Part shown: piece after piece, positions 16,610 to 25,474 of the stretch
Layout: each line of letters begins with the position of its first letter
Numbering within the stretch: position 1 is the first letter of the stretch
DNA from: an uncultured Collinsella sp.
GTDB taxonomy: Bacteria > Actinomycetota > Coriobacteriia > Coriobacteriales > Coriobacteriaceae
Length of the DNA: 64,000 nt
Assembly (NCBI GenBank): GCA_900541035.1
Contig: UQIN01000004.1
Span: 1 to 64,000, forward strand
Direction of reading: 5' to 3'
Position numbers and translations under genes: made by a program
Notes under the pieces: model-generated
What the model saw: only the letters and a program-made list of their open reading frames with translations
What the model was told of the DNA's origin: nothing
Database searches by the model: none

Positions 16610-19480
16610 ATGAGTCGCCGCAACACCGAGCTGCTCTTGCTCATCGCCTCGGCGTTCCCCGTCATCCTGCTGTATGCGATGTACGTGCTCACTGCGGGCG
16701 CCGCTATCTCCTTTGAGACGCTCGCCGTACCGATCGGCCTCTTTGCCGCCTTTGCCGCGGCCCACATTGCCGTGCGCATCTTGGCGCCCGGTGCCGACCC
16801 CGCCATCCTGCCCATCGTATTTATACTTTCGGGCATCGGCATCACGTTCGTGACGCGTCTCGCCCCCGCTCTCGCCATCTCACAGCTCATCATCCTGTTT
16901 GTCTCGGTGGCGCTCATGGTGGGAACGCTTGCACTAGTCAAAAACCTCGACGTGGTCATGCGCTACAAGTACACCTTTGGCATCATCGGCATCATCCTGC
17001 TGATGCTGCCTATCTTTATCGGCACCACGATCTCGGGCTCCAAGCTGTGGATTCGCATCGCGGGCTTTACCATCCAGCCCGGCGAGTTCGCCAAGGTCTT
17101 TATCGTGCTGTTCCTGGCCGGGTACCTGGCCGAGAACCGCGAGCTGCTCTCCATCTCCAACCGCAAGATCTTGGGCTTTAAGATCCCTCGCCTGCGACTG
17201 CTACTGCCGTTGTTTGCCGTGTGGGGTGTGTGCCTGCTCGTCGTCGTCTTCGAACGCGACCTGGGTTCGGCCGTGCTGTTCTACACCATCTTCTTGCTGA
17301 TGCTCTACGTTGCCACGGGGCGCTTTTCGTATGTCGTTATCGGCCTTGCGCTCTTAGCCGTTGGAGCCGTGGGCGCCTACAAGTTCCTGTCGCACGTTCA
17401 GGTGCGTTTCCAGGTTTGGGTCGATCCGTTTAAGGACGCCCAGGGTCAGGGCTACCAGATCGTCCAGTCGCTCTTCTCGCTTGCCGATGGCGGTCTGGTC
17501 GGTGTTGGCATCGGCAACGGCATGGCCAACAACATCCCTGTCGTCGAGTCCGACTTTATCTTCTCGGCTATCGGCGAGGAGATGGGCCTTTTGGGCGGCG
17601 GCGCCGTGCTCATCCTGTTTATGCTCTTTGCCGTGCGTGGCCTGACCACAGCTGCCCGCGCAAAGTCCGACCTTGCCGCCTTTAGCGCCACCGGTCTTAC
17701 GGCAGCCATCAGCTTCCAGGCCTTCTTGATCGTTGGCGGCGTAACCCGCCTGATCCCGCTGACCGGCGTCACCCTGCCCTTTATGAGCCAGGGCGGCTCC
17801 TCGCTGCTGGCAAGCTTTATCATCGTCGCACTCCTGCTACGTGCCGGTGACGAGGCGACCGGACGCGAGGCCGAGCTTACCGGCACCGGCACCATGGCCG
17901 CCATCACCGATGATCAGGTCGCATCTGCCGCCGCCCCGACGGGCTCGCGCTTTGCCACCTCGTCTTCCTACGGCAGCGGCAGCCATTCCGTCGGCTCGCG
18001 CATGCGCCGTCGCCTGCTCGATACGCCTGAATCCGGTGTGCTCGGTCGCGTGGCGCTCGCCAACCGTCTAACCCGTGCGGTGCTCGCCTTTACGGCGCTG
18101 TTCGCCATCCTTATCGGCAACCTCACCTATGTCCAGGTCATTAAGGCCAAGGACTATCAGGACATGCCGACCAACAACCACACCATCGCCCGCTCCAAGT
18201 ACATCCAGCGCGGCTCCATCATCACGTCCGACGGCGTGACGCTGGCCGAGTCGCTGCAGCAGGAGGACGGCACCTACGTACGCTCCTACCCCAACGGTAA
18301 CCTGGCAGCGCACGTGGTTGGCTACGTGAGCCAGCAGTATGGCACCACCGCCATCGAGAGCGTCATGAACGACACGCTCACCGGTTCTAAGGACTACTCT
18401 AGCTGGAACAACGCCATCGCGTCGCTCGCGGGCCAGACCCAGCCGGGCAACACCGCCAAGCTCACCATCGACTCGCGCATCCAGACGGCTGCTGAGCAGG
18501 CGCTCAAGGGCTTTAAGGGCGCTGTAGTGGTCATCGACCCGCGTACCGGCGCGGTGCTCGCATGTGCCAGCTCGCCCACCTACGACAACACCAACATCGA
18601 TGCCCTGCTGCAGACGGGCGGCGGCGAGGACGGCTCCATGTACAATCGCGCCATGGACGCGCTGTACACGCCGGGCTCCACGTTTAAGGTCGTTACGCTT
18701 TCCGCGGCACTCGAGACCGGTACCGCCAGCCTGACTAGCACCTACCAGGCGCCCGGCTCCATGGATATCGGCAACGCACCGGTCACCAACGATGCCAACG
18801 AGAGCTACGGCACCATCAGCCTGCAGCAGGCCTTTGCCGTGTCCTCCAACGTCGTCTTTGGCCAGGTGGCAAACGAAGTTGGCGCAAACACGCTCGTACA
18901 GTTTGCCAACGCCTTTGGCTACGGCCAAAAGCTCGGCCAGGACCTGACCTCCGCGGCCTCCATCATGGCCGACCCGTCGCTCATGACCGAGTGGGAGACC
19001 GCCTGGGCCGGCGCCGGCCAGCCTGTCGGCATGGACCACACGCCCGGCCCGCAGACCACCGTCATGCAAAACGCCGTGATTGCCGCCGCCATCGCTAACA
19101 GTGGCGTGGTCATGGACCCGTACTTTGTAGCCCAGGTACTCGCCCCGGACGGAACCGTGGTCAAGACCACGCAGTCCCGCTCGCTGGGGCAGGCCGTCAG
19201 CTCCGCCACGGCCGACCAGGTCAAGCAGGCCATGCTTGCCGTCGTCCAGTCCGGCACCGGCACCGATGCCCAGATCCCCGGCGTCAAGGTCGCCGGCAAG
19301 ACCGGCTCGGCCGAGATCGGCGGCACCAACGTCAACTCGATGTTCGTTGGCTTTGCACCTTACGATTCACCCACGGTCGCCATCTCGGTGGCCTTGGAGG
19401 ATTACGACAAGCATGACGTCAAGGCCGCCAAGATCGCCGGTATCGTCCTGACCGCGGCGCTTGCCGCACAGGGAGCGTGA
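16610..19480 (+). CDS. RodA/FtsW (SEDS) fused to class B penicillin-binding protein
   Basis: One 956-residue chain holds both septal/elongation enzymes. Residues about 1-420 are a ten-helix SEDS glycosyltransferase (KLWIRIAGFTIQPGEFAKV; VVESDFIFSAIGEEMGLLGG with the catalytic-type Asp). A Ser/Gly-rich linker with basic patches leads to a second anchor (about 485-505, AVLAFTALFAILIGNLTYV) and a class B PBP: pedestal start YIQRGSII, transpeptidase SxxK as STFK (about 690), SSN (about 745) and KTG (about 897). In most bacteria, including mycobacteria, rodA and pbpA are separate adjacent genes. The frame is continuous, with no stop between the domains. The ATG at 16610 lies after AAAGGGAG; an in-frame GTG at 16601 is the alternative. 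It probably polymerises and cross-links peptidoglycan. Confidence 0.95.
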   Translation: MSRRNTELLLLIASAFPVILLYAMYVLTAGAAISFETLAVPIGLFAAFAAAHIAVRILAPGADPAILPIVFILSGIGITFVTRLAPALAISQLIILFVSVALMVGTLALVKNLDVVMRYKYTFGIIGIILLMLPIFIGTTISGSKLWIRIAGFTIQPGEFAKVFIVLFLAGYLAENRELLSISNRKILGFKIPRLRLLLPLFAVWGVCLLVVVFERDLGSAVLFYTIFLLMLYVATGRFSYVVIGLALLAVGAVGAYKFLSHVQVRFQVWVDPFKDAQGQGYQIVQSLFSLADGGLVGVGIGNGMANNIPVVESDFIFSAIGEEMGLLGGGAVLILFMLFAVRGLTTAARAKSDLAAFSATGLTAAISFQAFLIVGGVTRLIPLTGVTLPFMSQGGSSLLASFIIVALLLRAGDEATGREAELTGTGTMAAITDDQVASAAAPTGSRFATSSSYGSGSHSVGSRMRRRLLDTPESGVLGRVALANRLTRAVLAFTALFAILIGNLTYVQVIKAKDYQDMPTNNHTIARSKYIQRGSIITSDGVTLAESLQQEDGTYVRSYPNGNLAAHVVGYVSQQYGTTAIESVMNDTLTGSKDYSSWNNAIASLAGQTQPGNTAKLTIDSRIQTAAEQALKGFKGAVVVIDPRTGAVLACASSPTYDNTNIDALLQTGGGEDGSMYNRAMDALYTPGSTFKVVTLSAALETGTASLTSTYQAPGSMDIGNAPVTNDANESYGTISLQQAFAVSSNVVFGQVANEVGANTLVQFANAFGYGQKLGQDLTSAASIMADPSLMTEWETAWAGAGQPVGMDHTPGPQTTVMQNAVIAAAIANSGVVMDPYFVAQVLAPDGTVVKTTQSRSLGQAVSSATADQVKQAMLAVVQSGTGTDAQIPGVKVAGKTGSAEIGGTNVNSMFVGFAPYDSPTVAISVALEDYDKHDVKAAKIAGIVLTAALAAQGA

Positions 19481-19612
19481 TGCCCATGATCGAATCGGAC
19501 ACCCGAGGCGCGCCGCGGCCTAAGAGTTAGCGGCAACGCGCCACACGGCCCCAGCGGCCACATCGTAGGTACTACACACATCGTTGAGCGAATAGTTATG
19601 TTAGGAGCAGGA

Positions 19613-21550
19613 ATGGAACAGAGGGTCCTCGGGGGAAGATACCTCCTCAAGGATAAGGTGGGAACAGGCGGCATGGCGACCGTCTACCGTGCACAGGACC
19701 AGGTCCTCGACCGCACGGTAGCCGTCAAGATCATGCTGCCGCAGTATGCTGGCGACGCAACCTTCGCCGCACGCTTTAAGCAGGAGGCCCAGGCAGCAGC
19801 CGGTCTCTCCTCCCCCTATATCGTGGGCGTCTACGATTGGGGCAAGGACGGCGACACCTATTACATCGTCATGGAGTACCTGCGCGGCACCGACCTTAAG
19901 AGCGGCATCAAGAGCCACGGCGCCCTCGACCCCAAGAAGGTCGCCCAGATCGGCTCGCAGATCAGCTCTGCGCTTTCGGTCGCCCACAAGCACGAGATCA
20001 TCCACCGCGACATTAAGCCGCAGAACATCATGGTGCTGCCCGACGGCAACATCAAGGTGATGGACTTTGGCATCGCGCGCGCCAAGAACAGCCACCTCAC
20101 GCAAGACAACAACGTGCTGGGAACCGCCCACTACGTCAGCCCCGAGCAGACCCGCGGTCAGGACCTCGGCCCCACCTCGGATATCTACTCGCTGGGCGTC
20201 GTGATGTACGAGTGCGCCACCGGCCGCGTTCCCTTTGACGGTGACGACGCCATCTCGGTCGCACTCAAGCAAGTCAACGAGTTGCCTATTCCGCCGAGCC
20301 AGATCAACTCCGGTGTCGACGCCGACCTTGAGCGCATCATCCTCAAGTGCATGGAGAAGGACCCGGCAAACCGCTTCCAGACCGCCGACGAGCTGCGTCA
20401 GGTGCTCAACAGCTACCTGTCGGGCCGTGCCGTCAACGTCTCGGAGCCCACGCGCATCATCGGTGCCCCCGGTGAACTGGGCGCCACCAAGACTCGCGAG
20501 CTTTCCGATCAGACGCGCGCCATGGTGCGTCCCGTCTCGGGCGTGAGCGGCCAGAATACCGCCCGTAGCTCGGTTTCGGGCTCCACCGGCTCCTACGAGG
20601 TCGAAGAGCCCAAATCCAACAAGAACAAGATCATCGCCGCCGTGGTGGCAGCGGTTGCCGTCATCGGCATCGTGGTGGCCTTTGCCACAGGACTCTTTGG
20701 CGGCGAGCAGGTCACCGTGCCCGACGTGCTGGGCAAGGACCAGCAGACTGCCGTCGAGCTGATCAAGGAGGCCGGCCTCGAGGTTGGCACCGTCGATCAG
20801 AGCTACAACGACGACGTCGACGAGGGCAAGGTCGCCGAGCAGACGCCCAACGGTAACACCAAGAAGGCCAAGGGCACTAAGGTGAACCTAGTAATCTCCA
20901 AGGGCCCCAAGCCCTCCGAGAAGGTTGAGGTTCCCCTGCTTGTCGGCCTGACCAAGGACCAGGCCGAGGCCGCGTTGGCAAGCGTTGGCCTGAAGGGCAA
21001 CGCCTCCGAGCAGGCCAACGAGGCCGATGAGGGCCAGGTCTTTGAGCAGGGCACCGAAGCCGGTAAGGAAGTCGCGAAGGGCACGACCATCTCGTACAAG
21101 GTCTCGAGCGGCCCGGATACCACGTCCGTCCCCGATCTGACCGACATGACCGAGGCCCAGGCGCGCAACGCCCTCGATATGGCAGGCTTTGGTGTCGACG
21201 TGAGCTACCAGGAGAACGACTCGGTTACCGAGGGCACCGTGATCAGCTGGAACCCCAGCGGCAAGCAGAAGCCCGGCGCCACGATTACCGTCGTCATTGC
21301 CAAGAAGTCCGGCAAGGCCGCCGTCCCGGGCAACTTGTACGGCAAGAGCATTTCCGCCGCCGTTACCGCGCTCAACAACGCCGGTTTCTATAACATTGGC
21401 TTCTGTGACCAGAACGGCAATCCCGTGAGCGGCAACGAAGATGCCACCGTTACGGGTGTTTCCCCCACCGGCAAACAGTCCACCGACAGCACGATTACGC
21501 TGACGGTTTCCATCTCCGGTTCCGGCGACGACTCCGAGTCTAGCAACTAA
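19613..21550 (+). CDS. pknB: PknB-type Ser/Thr kinase with four PASTA repeats
   Basis: The ATG at 19613 follows AGGAG by five bases; an earlier ATG at 19598 is less well placed. The 645-residue protein has a complete kinase domain (about 10-275): GTGGMATVYRA, VAVKIM, HRDIKPQNIMV, DFGIAR and GTAHYVSPEQ. A juxtamembrane region rich in Ser/Thr, one membrane helix (about 340-362) and four PASTA repeats follow (starts TVPDVLG, EVPLLVG, SVPDLTD, AVPGNLY). PASTA repeats bind muropeptides or lipid II, so the kinase senses cell-wall synthesis. Together with FhaA, FhaB, PstP and the RodA-PBP fusion it forms the classic actinobacterial control circuit. Confidence 0.96.
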   Translation: MEQRVLGGRYLLKDKVGTGGMATVYRAQDQVLDRTVAVKIMLPQYAGDATFAARFKQEAQAAAGLSSPYIVGVYDWGKDGDTYYIVMEYLRGTDLKSGIKSHGALDPKKVAQIGSQISSALSVAHKHEIIHRDIKPQNIMVLPDGNIKVMDFGIARAKNSHLTQDNNVLGTAHYVSPEQTRGQDLGPTSDIYSLGVVMYECATGRVPFDGDDAISVALKQVNELPIPPSQINSGVDADLERIILKCMEKDPANRFQTADELRQVLNSYLSGRAVNVSEPTRIIGAPGELGATKTRELSDQTRAMVRPVSGVSGQNTARSSVSGSTGSYEVEEPKSNKNKIIAAVVAAVAVIGIVVAFATGLFGGEQVTVPDVLGKDQQTAVELIKEAGLEVGTVDQSYNDDVDEGKVAEQTPNGNTKKAKGTKVNLVISKGPKPSEKVEVPLLVGLTKDQAEAALASVGLKGNASEQANEADEGQVFEQGTEAGKEVAKGTTISYKVSSGPDTTSVPDLTDMTEAQARNALDMAGFGVDVSYQENDSVTEGTVISWNPSGKQKPGATITVVIAKKSGKAAVPGNLYGKSISAAVTALNNAGFYNIGFCDQNGNPVSGNEDATVTGVSPTGKQSTDSTITLTVSISGSGDDSESSN

Positions 21551-21602
21551 CGTCGATCGCTTGTTGCTCCGAGCGGCTTAGACCGCAAACACATTCGCTC
21601 AG

Positions 21603-21641
21603 AAGCGCCCGCTTGCTCCCCCGGCAAGCGGGCGCTTTTCT
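21603..21641 (+). terminator. Rho-independent terminator after pknB
   Basis: A 14-bp perfect stem (21603-21616 with 21624-21637) with loop TCCCCCG is followed by TTTTCTTTT. It ends the morphogenesis cluster. Confidence 0.9.
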
Positions 21642-21727
21642 TTTGACGTGGGATGCCGCCCATGGATGAACGTGACTTTAAACCAGAAGAGCCCGGCACC
21701 ATAGCGGTACCGGGCTCGGCAAATCTC

Positions 21728-21818
21728 TGGTGCCCCCGGGCGGATTCGAAAACTCCACCCGCGGGGAAATTGGTGACGCGGGTGTCGACGGCCCGAATCC
21801 GCCGGCGGCCCCCACAAA
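21728..21818. repeat. Inverted pair of tRNA-Arg 3'-end copies
   Basis: Bases from about 21728 repeat, in the same orientation, about 24 bases of the 3' end of the neighbouring tRNA-Arg (CCCCCGGGCGGATTCGAA, T-arm to acceptor). At 21778-21816 a second, less exact copy lies in the opposite orientation (CGGGTGTCGACGG then CCGAATCCGCCGGCGG). The two face each other as a long imperfect hairpin. No other tRNA arms are present, so this is not a second tRNA. It resembles duplicated attachment-site debris at a tRNA 3' end. Confidence 0.6.
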
Positions 21819-21824
21819 CCAGAA

Positions 21825-21848
21825 ACGGCGCCGCTCTCGCAACGCCGT
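21825..21848 (-). terminator. Terminator of tRNA-Arg
   Basis: Reading the minus strand, ACGGCGTTGC and GCGGCGCCGT pair around a GAGA loop, including two G-U pairs, and are followed by TTTCTGGTTT. The hairpin begins 10 bases beyond the tRNA CCA end. Confidence 0.7.
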
Positions 21849-21857
21849 CATATTCCC

Positions 21858-21933
21858 TGGTGCCCCCGGGCGGATTCGAACCGTCGACACCCGCTTTAGG
21901 AGAGCGGTGCTCTATCCCCTGAGCTACGGAGGC
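21858..21933 (-). tRNA. tRNA-Arg(CCU)
   Basis: The minus strand folds into a full cloverleaf. The acceptor stem begins GCCTCCG and pairs with the 3' strand, ending in an encoded CCA. The D-arm is GCTCAGGGGATAGAGC, the anticodon stem-loop is CCGCT-CTCCTAA-AGCGG with anticodon CCT, and the T-arm contains GGTTCGAATCC. Seventy-six nucleotides including CCA. It decodes AGG. Confidence 0.95.
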
Positions 21934-22013
21934 ATGTTGTACTAGTGTAGCAGATTTGCGCCACTCCCATGCAGCGCATAGCCACTCTTCGAAGTTGCGC
22001 CTGGATAAGCTTT

Positions 22014-22186
22014 CCGGAAAGCGTGTCCCACTATCTAGGCGAATTCTGGGTCAGACTTTCCCGATGGGGCCTCTCGGAGAAACTGCGACCCGGAATTTCC
22101 GTTCGAAACGGGATATGGTTTCCCAAATGAGCCTGTTCCGGAAACTACATCCCGGAATCCCCGCTCAAACTGGGACACAGTTTCCC
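22014..22186. repeat. Three-unit palindrome array, family A
   Basis: Three imperfect palindromes of about 50 bases lie at 22014-22063, 22075-22124 and 22138-22186, a period of 61-63. Each begins CGGAAA or GGAGAAAC, has a (T/A)CCC(G/A) block, and ends in a complementary GGG...GTTTCCC. A second three-unit array of the same family is at 48028-48200. The array lies between tRNA-Arg and the stop of the DUF956 gene. Confidence 0.7.
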
Positions 22187-22191
22187 AATGA

Positions 22192-22590
22192 CTAGTCACC
22201 CCTGTGGAAGAGGTTTTTGATGACGGAGGGGATGCTCTTGGCGCCCTTGGCGGTCACATCGATAAAGTCGGGCGAACGCACGAGCTTATCCTCGTCGACG
22301 TACTTGCGGACCGCGCGAAGCGTCTCTTTGTCGTCGCGCGTCGAAAACGTAAAGTGACCGTTGTCCTTGGTGAAGATGGCAAAACGCGTAATCTTCTTGG
22401 TGCCGCGCAAAACCTCGGCGGCAATATAGTCGACCTCGTCCCACGGGATTTGAATATAATCCTCGGGATTGCGCTCGTTATAGTACTCGAACGCCTTATT
22501 GCCCACCATCACGTTACCGTGGCTGGTAAGCCCCATCAGGCAGGTTGCCGGCGTTGCCAGATCGACCGTGCTGTTCTGAGATTGCGCCAT
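22192..22590 (-). CDS. manO: DUF956 protein (ManO-like) of the mannose PTS
   Basis: The 132-residue product matches the DUF956 family found at the end of mannose-type PTS operons (ManO in lactic acid bacteria). Recognisable parts are a start MAQSQNSTVDLATPATCLMG, YIQIPWDEVDYIAAEV and FAIFTKDNGHFTFSTRD. The ATG at 22590 follows GAGG; a longer frame to 22641 runs into the terminator stem, so is unlikely. A PH-like fold has been suggested for such proteins; the role is thought to be modulation of the permease. It is downstream of manXYZ but past an intrinsic terminator, so would be expressed at lower level. Confidence 0.85.
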   Translation of the reverse strand: MAQSQNSTVDLATPATCLMGLTSHGNVMVGNKAFEYYNERNPEDYIQIPWDEVDYIAAEVLRGTKKITRFAIFTKDNGHFTFSTRDDKETLRAVRKYVDEDKLVRSPDFIDVTAKGAKSIPSVIKNLFHRGD

Positions 22591-22618
22591 GCGCGCCTCG
22601 CCCTCCAAATAAAACAAT

Positions 22619-22654
22619 CGGACCGCATCCAGTGTACCCACCGGGTGCGGTCCG
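22619..22654 (-). terminator. Terminator between manZ and manO
   Basis: On the minus strand CGGACCGCACCC and GGATGCGGTCCG pair (one mismatch) around a 12-base loop, followed by ATTGTTTTATTT. Partial read-through would set the manO level. Confidence 0.75.
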
Positions 22655-22710
22655 TTTCAATGGCTCAAAAGCCCTTGCCTAGCAATTCTCGGTCTTAAGC
22701 CGAAACGTGC

Positions 22711-23631
22711 TTACATGAAGCCGCAAACGCGACCGATGATGCCGATGGCGAAGAGAGCCAGGATGATGACGATCGGGCTGACCTTCTTCTTGAGGAGCTT
22801 GCAGACCAGCAGGGTCAGGCACACGGCGGCAAGGCCGGGGATGAGCTGATCGAGGTTGGCCTGAAGCGTGGTGACCTTCACCTGATCAAGGGCGTTAGCA
22901 CCGATGGAGTTGTACATCGTCAGTGCTTCCTTAACACCCTCAGAACCGGAGGGCAGGTTAGCCCAGTCGATAAAGGCGCCAGCAGACTGCGTGACCTTGG
23001 AGACGACCGGGGTGAAGGAGATGGACACCCAGCGCTCGACCAGGGCGCCGATGATGAACATACCCAGGATGGAAGCACCCTCGGTGACCTTGCCCATCAG
23101 ACCGCCGGAGAGGTCCTTGGCGATGGAGGAGCCGACCTTGTAGCCAAACTCCTGCGTGTACCACAGGAAGGCGTAACGGATGATGTTCCACGCGAAGAAG
23201 AACAGCAGCGGACCGGCGATGCTGCCGGACAGGGCCAGGGAAGCGCCCAGAGCGCCCAGAATCGGGCGAAGGGTGAACCAGAAGGCGGGGTCGCCGACGC
23301 CGGCGAGCGGGCCCATCATACCGACCTTGACGCCCTGAATGGCGACGTCGTCAATCGGGGCACCGTTGGCGCGCTCCTCCTCGAGAGCGAGGGTAACGCC
23401 AATGACGGGGGCGGAAACATAGGGGTGGGTGTTATAGAACTCCAGGTGGCGCTTAAGAGCGGCAATCTGGTCATCCTTGCTGGTGTAGAGCTTCTTGATC
23501 GCAGGGATCATTGCGAAGCACCAGCCGCCGTTCTGCATACGCTCGTAGTTCCACGAGCCCTGAAGGAACTGATGACGGAAGCAAACCTTCTTGCGGTCAG
23601 CCTTGGTGAGCTGAATCTTGTTCTCTGCCAT
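22711..23631 (-). CDS. manZ: PTS mannose-family IID component
   Basis: The 306-residue product is the IID subunit of the membrane channel. Typical parts are LTKADRKKVCFRHQFLQGSWNYERMQNGGW near the start, GVTLALEEERANGAPID, and MMGPLAGVGDPAFWFTLRPILGALGASLA with the conserved GPLAGVGD; the C-terminus is hydrophobic. The ATG at 23631 follows GGAGGGGAG. It follows manY by 16 bases and acts with it to carry the sugar during phosphorylation by ManX. Confidence 0.95.
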   Translation of the reverse strand: MAENKIQLTKADRKKVCFRHQFLQGSWNYERMQNGGWCFAMIPAIKKLYTSKDDQIAALKRHLEFYNTHPYVSAPVIGVTLALEEERANGAPIDDVAIQGVKVGMMGPLAGVGDPAFWFTLRPILGALGASLALSGSIAGPLLFFFAWNIIRYAFLWYTQEFGYKVGSSIAKDLSGGLMGKVTEGASILGMFIIGALVERWVSISFTPVVSKVTQSAGAFIDWANLPSGSEGVKEALTMYNSIGANALDQVKVTTLQANLDQLIPGLAAVCLTLLVCKLLKKKVSPIVIILALFAIGIIGRVCGFM

Positions 23632-23647
23632 ATGTATCACTCCCCTC

Positions 23648-24466
23648 CTACTCGTAATCGTTCAGAATGTCGCCGAGCGGGTCGCCGGAGCCACCGCCCG
23701 TGCCGCCACCCTGCTTGGCCAGATCCTTAAGGCCAAGGTAGATGAGGGCAAGGGAGATGCCGATGAGGCCAAGGGCGATCAGCGTGAGCTGAGGGATGGC
23801 AGCAAGGACAAAGCCGAGGATGAAGAACGGCCAGGTCTCCTTGGTGGCCATCATGTTGATGACCATGGCGTAACCGACGGAAGCGACCATGCCGCCGCCG
23901 ACAGCCATACCGCCGGACAGCCAGTCGGGCATAGCGTTAAGCGCGTTGGTAACAGCCTCGGCCGGGATGATGCACAGAAGTACTGCCGGGATGGCGATAC
24001 GAAGGCCCTGCATGAGGATGGCAGCGTACTGCCAACGCTCGATGCCGGCGAAGTCGCCCTTCTCGGCGCAACCGTCCATGGCGTGAGCGATAGCGGTAGC
24101 CAGGGTACGGCAGATCATGGTCAGGAACAGACCAGCGACCGACAGCGGGACAGCGACGGCGATAGCGGCGGTAACGGCCTTCGACGGATCGGTAGCGCCG
24201 CCGTTGAGGGCGAGCACCATGATGATCGAAGAGGCGACCGAGGCCAGAGCGGCGTCAGGCGCGACGGCGGCGCCGACGTTAGCCCAGCCAAGGGCCATCA
24301 TCTGGAGCGAACCGCCCAGGAGGATGCCCTCCTGAAGGTGACCGGTTACGAGACCGATAAGCGTGCATGCCACGAGCGGCTGATGGAACTGGAACTCATC
24401 CAGAATGCCTTCCATACCGGCAAGCAACGCGACAATCGCAACAAGCAGAATAGTGATTGCAGACAT
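23648..24466 (-). CDS. manY: PTS mannose-family IIC component
   Basis: The 272-residue hydrophobic protein is the IIC permease subunit. Visible signatures are FQFHQPLVACTLIGLVTGHLQEGILLGGSLQMMALGWANVGAAVAPDAALA, typical of ManY, followed by several membrane helices and a short Gly-rich tail. It lies between manX (18-base gap) and manZ. Substrate (mannose, fructose, sorbose or amino sugar) cannot be set from the sequence alone. Confidence 0.95.
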   Translation of the reverse strand: MSAITILLVAIVALLAGMEGILDEFQFHQPLVACTLIGLVTGHLQEGILLGGSLQMMALGWANVGAAVAPDAALASVASSIIMVLALNGGATDPSKAVTAAIAVAVPLSVAGLFLTMICRTLATAIAHAMDGCAEKGDFAGIERWQYAAILMQGLRIAIPAVLLCIIPAEAVTNALNAMPDWLSGGMAVGGGMVASVGYAMVINMMATKETWPFFILGFVLAAIPQLTLIALGLIGISLALIYLGLKDLAKQGGGTGGGSGDPLGDILNDYE

Positions 24467-24484
24467 GTATCGGACCCTCCTTTA

Positions 24485-25474
24485 CTATGCTTGAGCGGCC
24501 AGTTCGGCCTTAGCTTTCTTCAACATGGCGTCGAGATCCTCGGAGGAATCCGAAGGAACCTTGCGGACCTCGAACTTGACGCCCTTGGCCTTGAGGGCCT
24601 CGAGAGTCTTGACGTCGTCATCGCCCATAGCGACGGCGTTGGTGACGACGACCTTGCCCTTGGAGTGAGCCATGGAACCGATGTTGACTTCCTTGATGTC
24701 GACGCCGGCCTCGATGGCCTTGAGCAGATCCTGCGGGTTCTCAAAGAGCAGCATGGCCTTGGTGTCACCAAAGCGCGTGTCCTTGACGACCTCGGCCATC
24801 TTCTTGATGGGCACGACGTTGGCATGGACTCCCGGAGGGGCAGCCTGCTCGATCATGGTCTTGCGGAGCTCGTCGTGAGCAACGCCGTCGGAAACCACGA
24901 TGATGCGGTTGGGGTTGATCTGCTTGGTCCACGTGGTGGCCACCTGACCATGAAGCAGACGGGTGTCGATACGGACGTGGGCAATCTTGATGTGCCCGTC
25001 GCCGATGACCGTTCCCGGAGGGATGGCGCCTGCAGGAGCAGCGGCGGCCGCAGCCGGCTTCTTCTCCTCGGGCTCCAGAGACTCGGGCTTGACGCGCACG
25101 CCAGCCTTAGCCTCAGTCACGAGATGTTTTGCGATCGCATGTGCAGTGTTCTTTGCGTCAAAGCGCTGCGAATATGCCTCGATGAGCATAGGCAGGTTGA
25201 CACCGGTGACGATAGCCCAGGAATCGTGGCCCTCGATGAGCCCGCTGATCTGGTTGAACGGCGTGCCGCCCCACAGATCAACGAGGAAGAGCACCTGCTC
25301 CTGGTCCTCGAAGGAAGCGACTGCTTCCTCGACCTTGGCGCGGAAATCGTCGGGGCCCATGCTCGGCTCGAGCGAGACCACGGCAACAGACGGCTGATCG
25401 CCAAAGACCATCGAGCCCGTCTGCTTGATTCCAGCTGCCAAGTCCCCGTGGCTAGCAAGAACAATACTTACCAT
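24485..25474 (-). CDS. manX: PTS mannose-family IIAB component
   Basis: The 329-residue product joins both cytoplasmic domains. The IIA domain (about 1-135) has the phosphorylatable His in IVLASHGDLAAG and LFLVDLWGGTPFNQ. A Pro/Ala/Lys linker (about 150-170) leads to the IIB domain (about 172-329) with IDTRLLHGQVATTW, whose His receives the phosphate. AGGAGG lies seven bases before the ATG at 25474; a GTG immediately upstream is also possible. It is the first gene of the operon. Confidence 0.95.
   Translation of the reverse strand: MVSIVLASHGDLAAGIKQTGSMVFGDQPSVAVVSLEPSMGPDDFRAKVEEAVASFEDQEQVLFLVDLWGGTPFNQISGLIEGHDSWAIVTGVNLPMLIEAYSQRFDAKNTAHAIAKHLVTEAKAGVRVKPESLEPEEKKPAAAAAAPAGAIPPGTVIGDGHIKIAHVRIDTRLLHGQVATTWTKQINPNRIIVVSDGVAHDELRKTMIEQAAPPGVHANVVPIKKMAEVVKDTRFGDTKAMLLFENPQDLLKAIEAGVDIKEVNIGSMAHSKGKVVVTNAVAMGDDDVKTLEALKAKGVKFEVRKVPSDSSEDLDAMLKKAKAELAAQA

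Noticed and set aside
21728..21818. Second tRNA beside tRNA-Arg
   Set aside because: Only T-arm and acceptor copies are present; no D-arm or anticodon loop can be built.
22014..22186. Array read as a CRISPR
   Set aside because: Units are palindromes with variable inner parts, not exact direct repeats with unique spacers, and no cas gene is near. The same applies to the arrays at 37.5, 39.5 and 48.0 kb.
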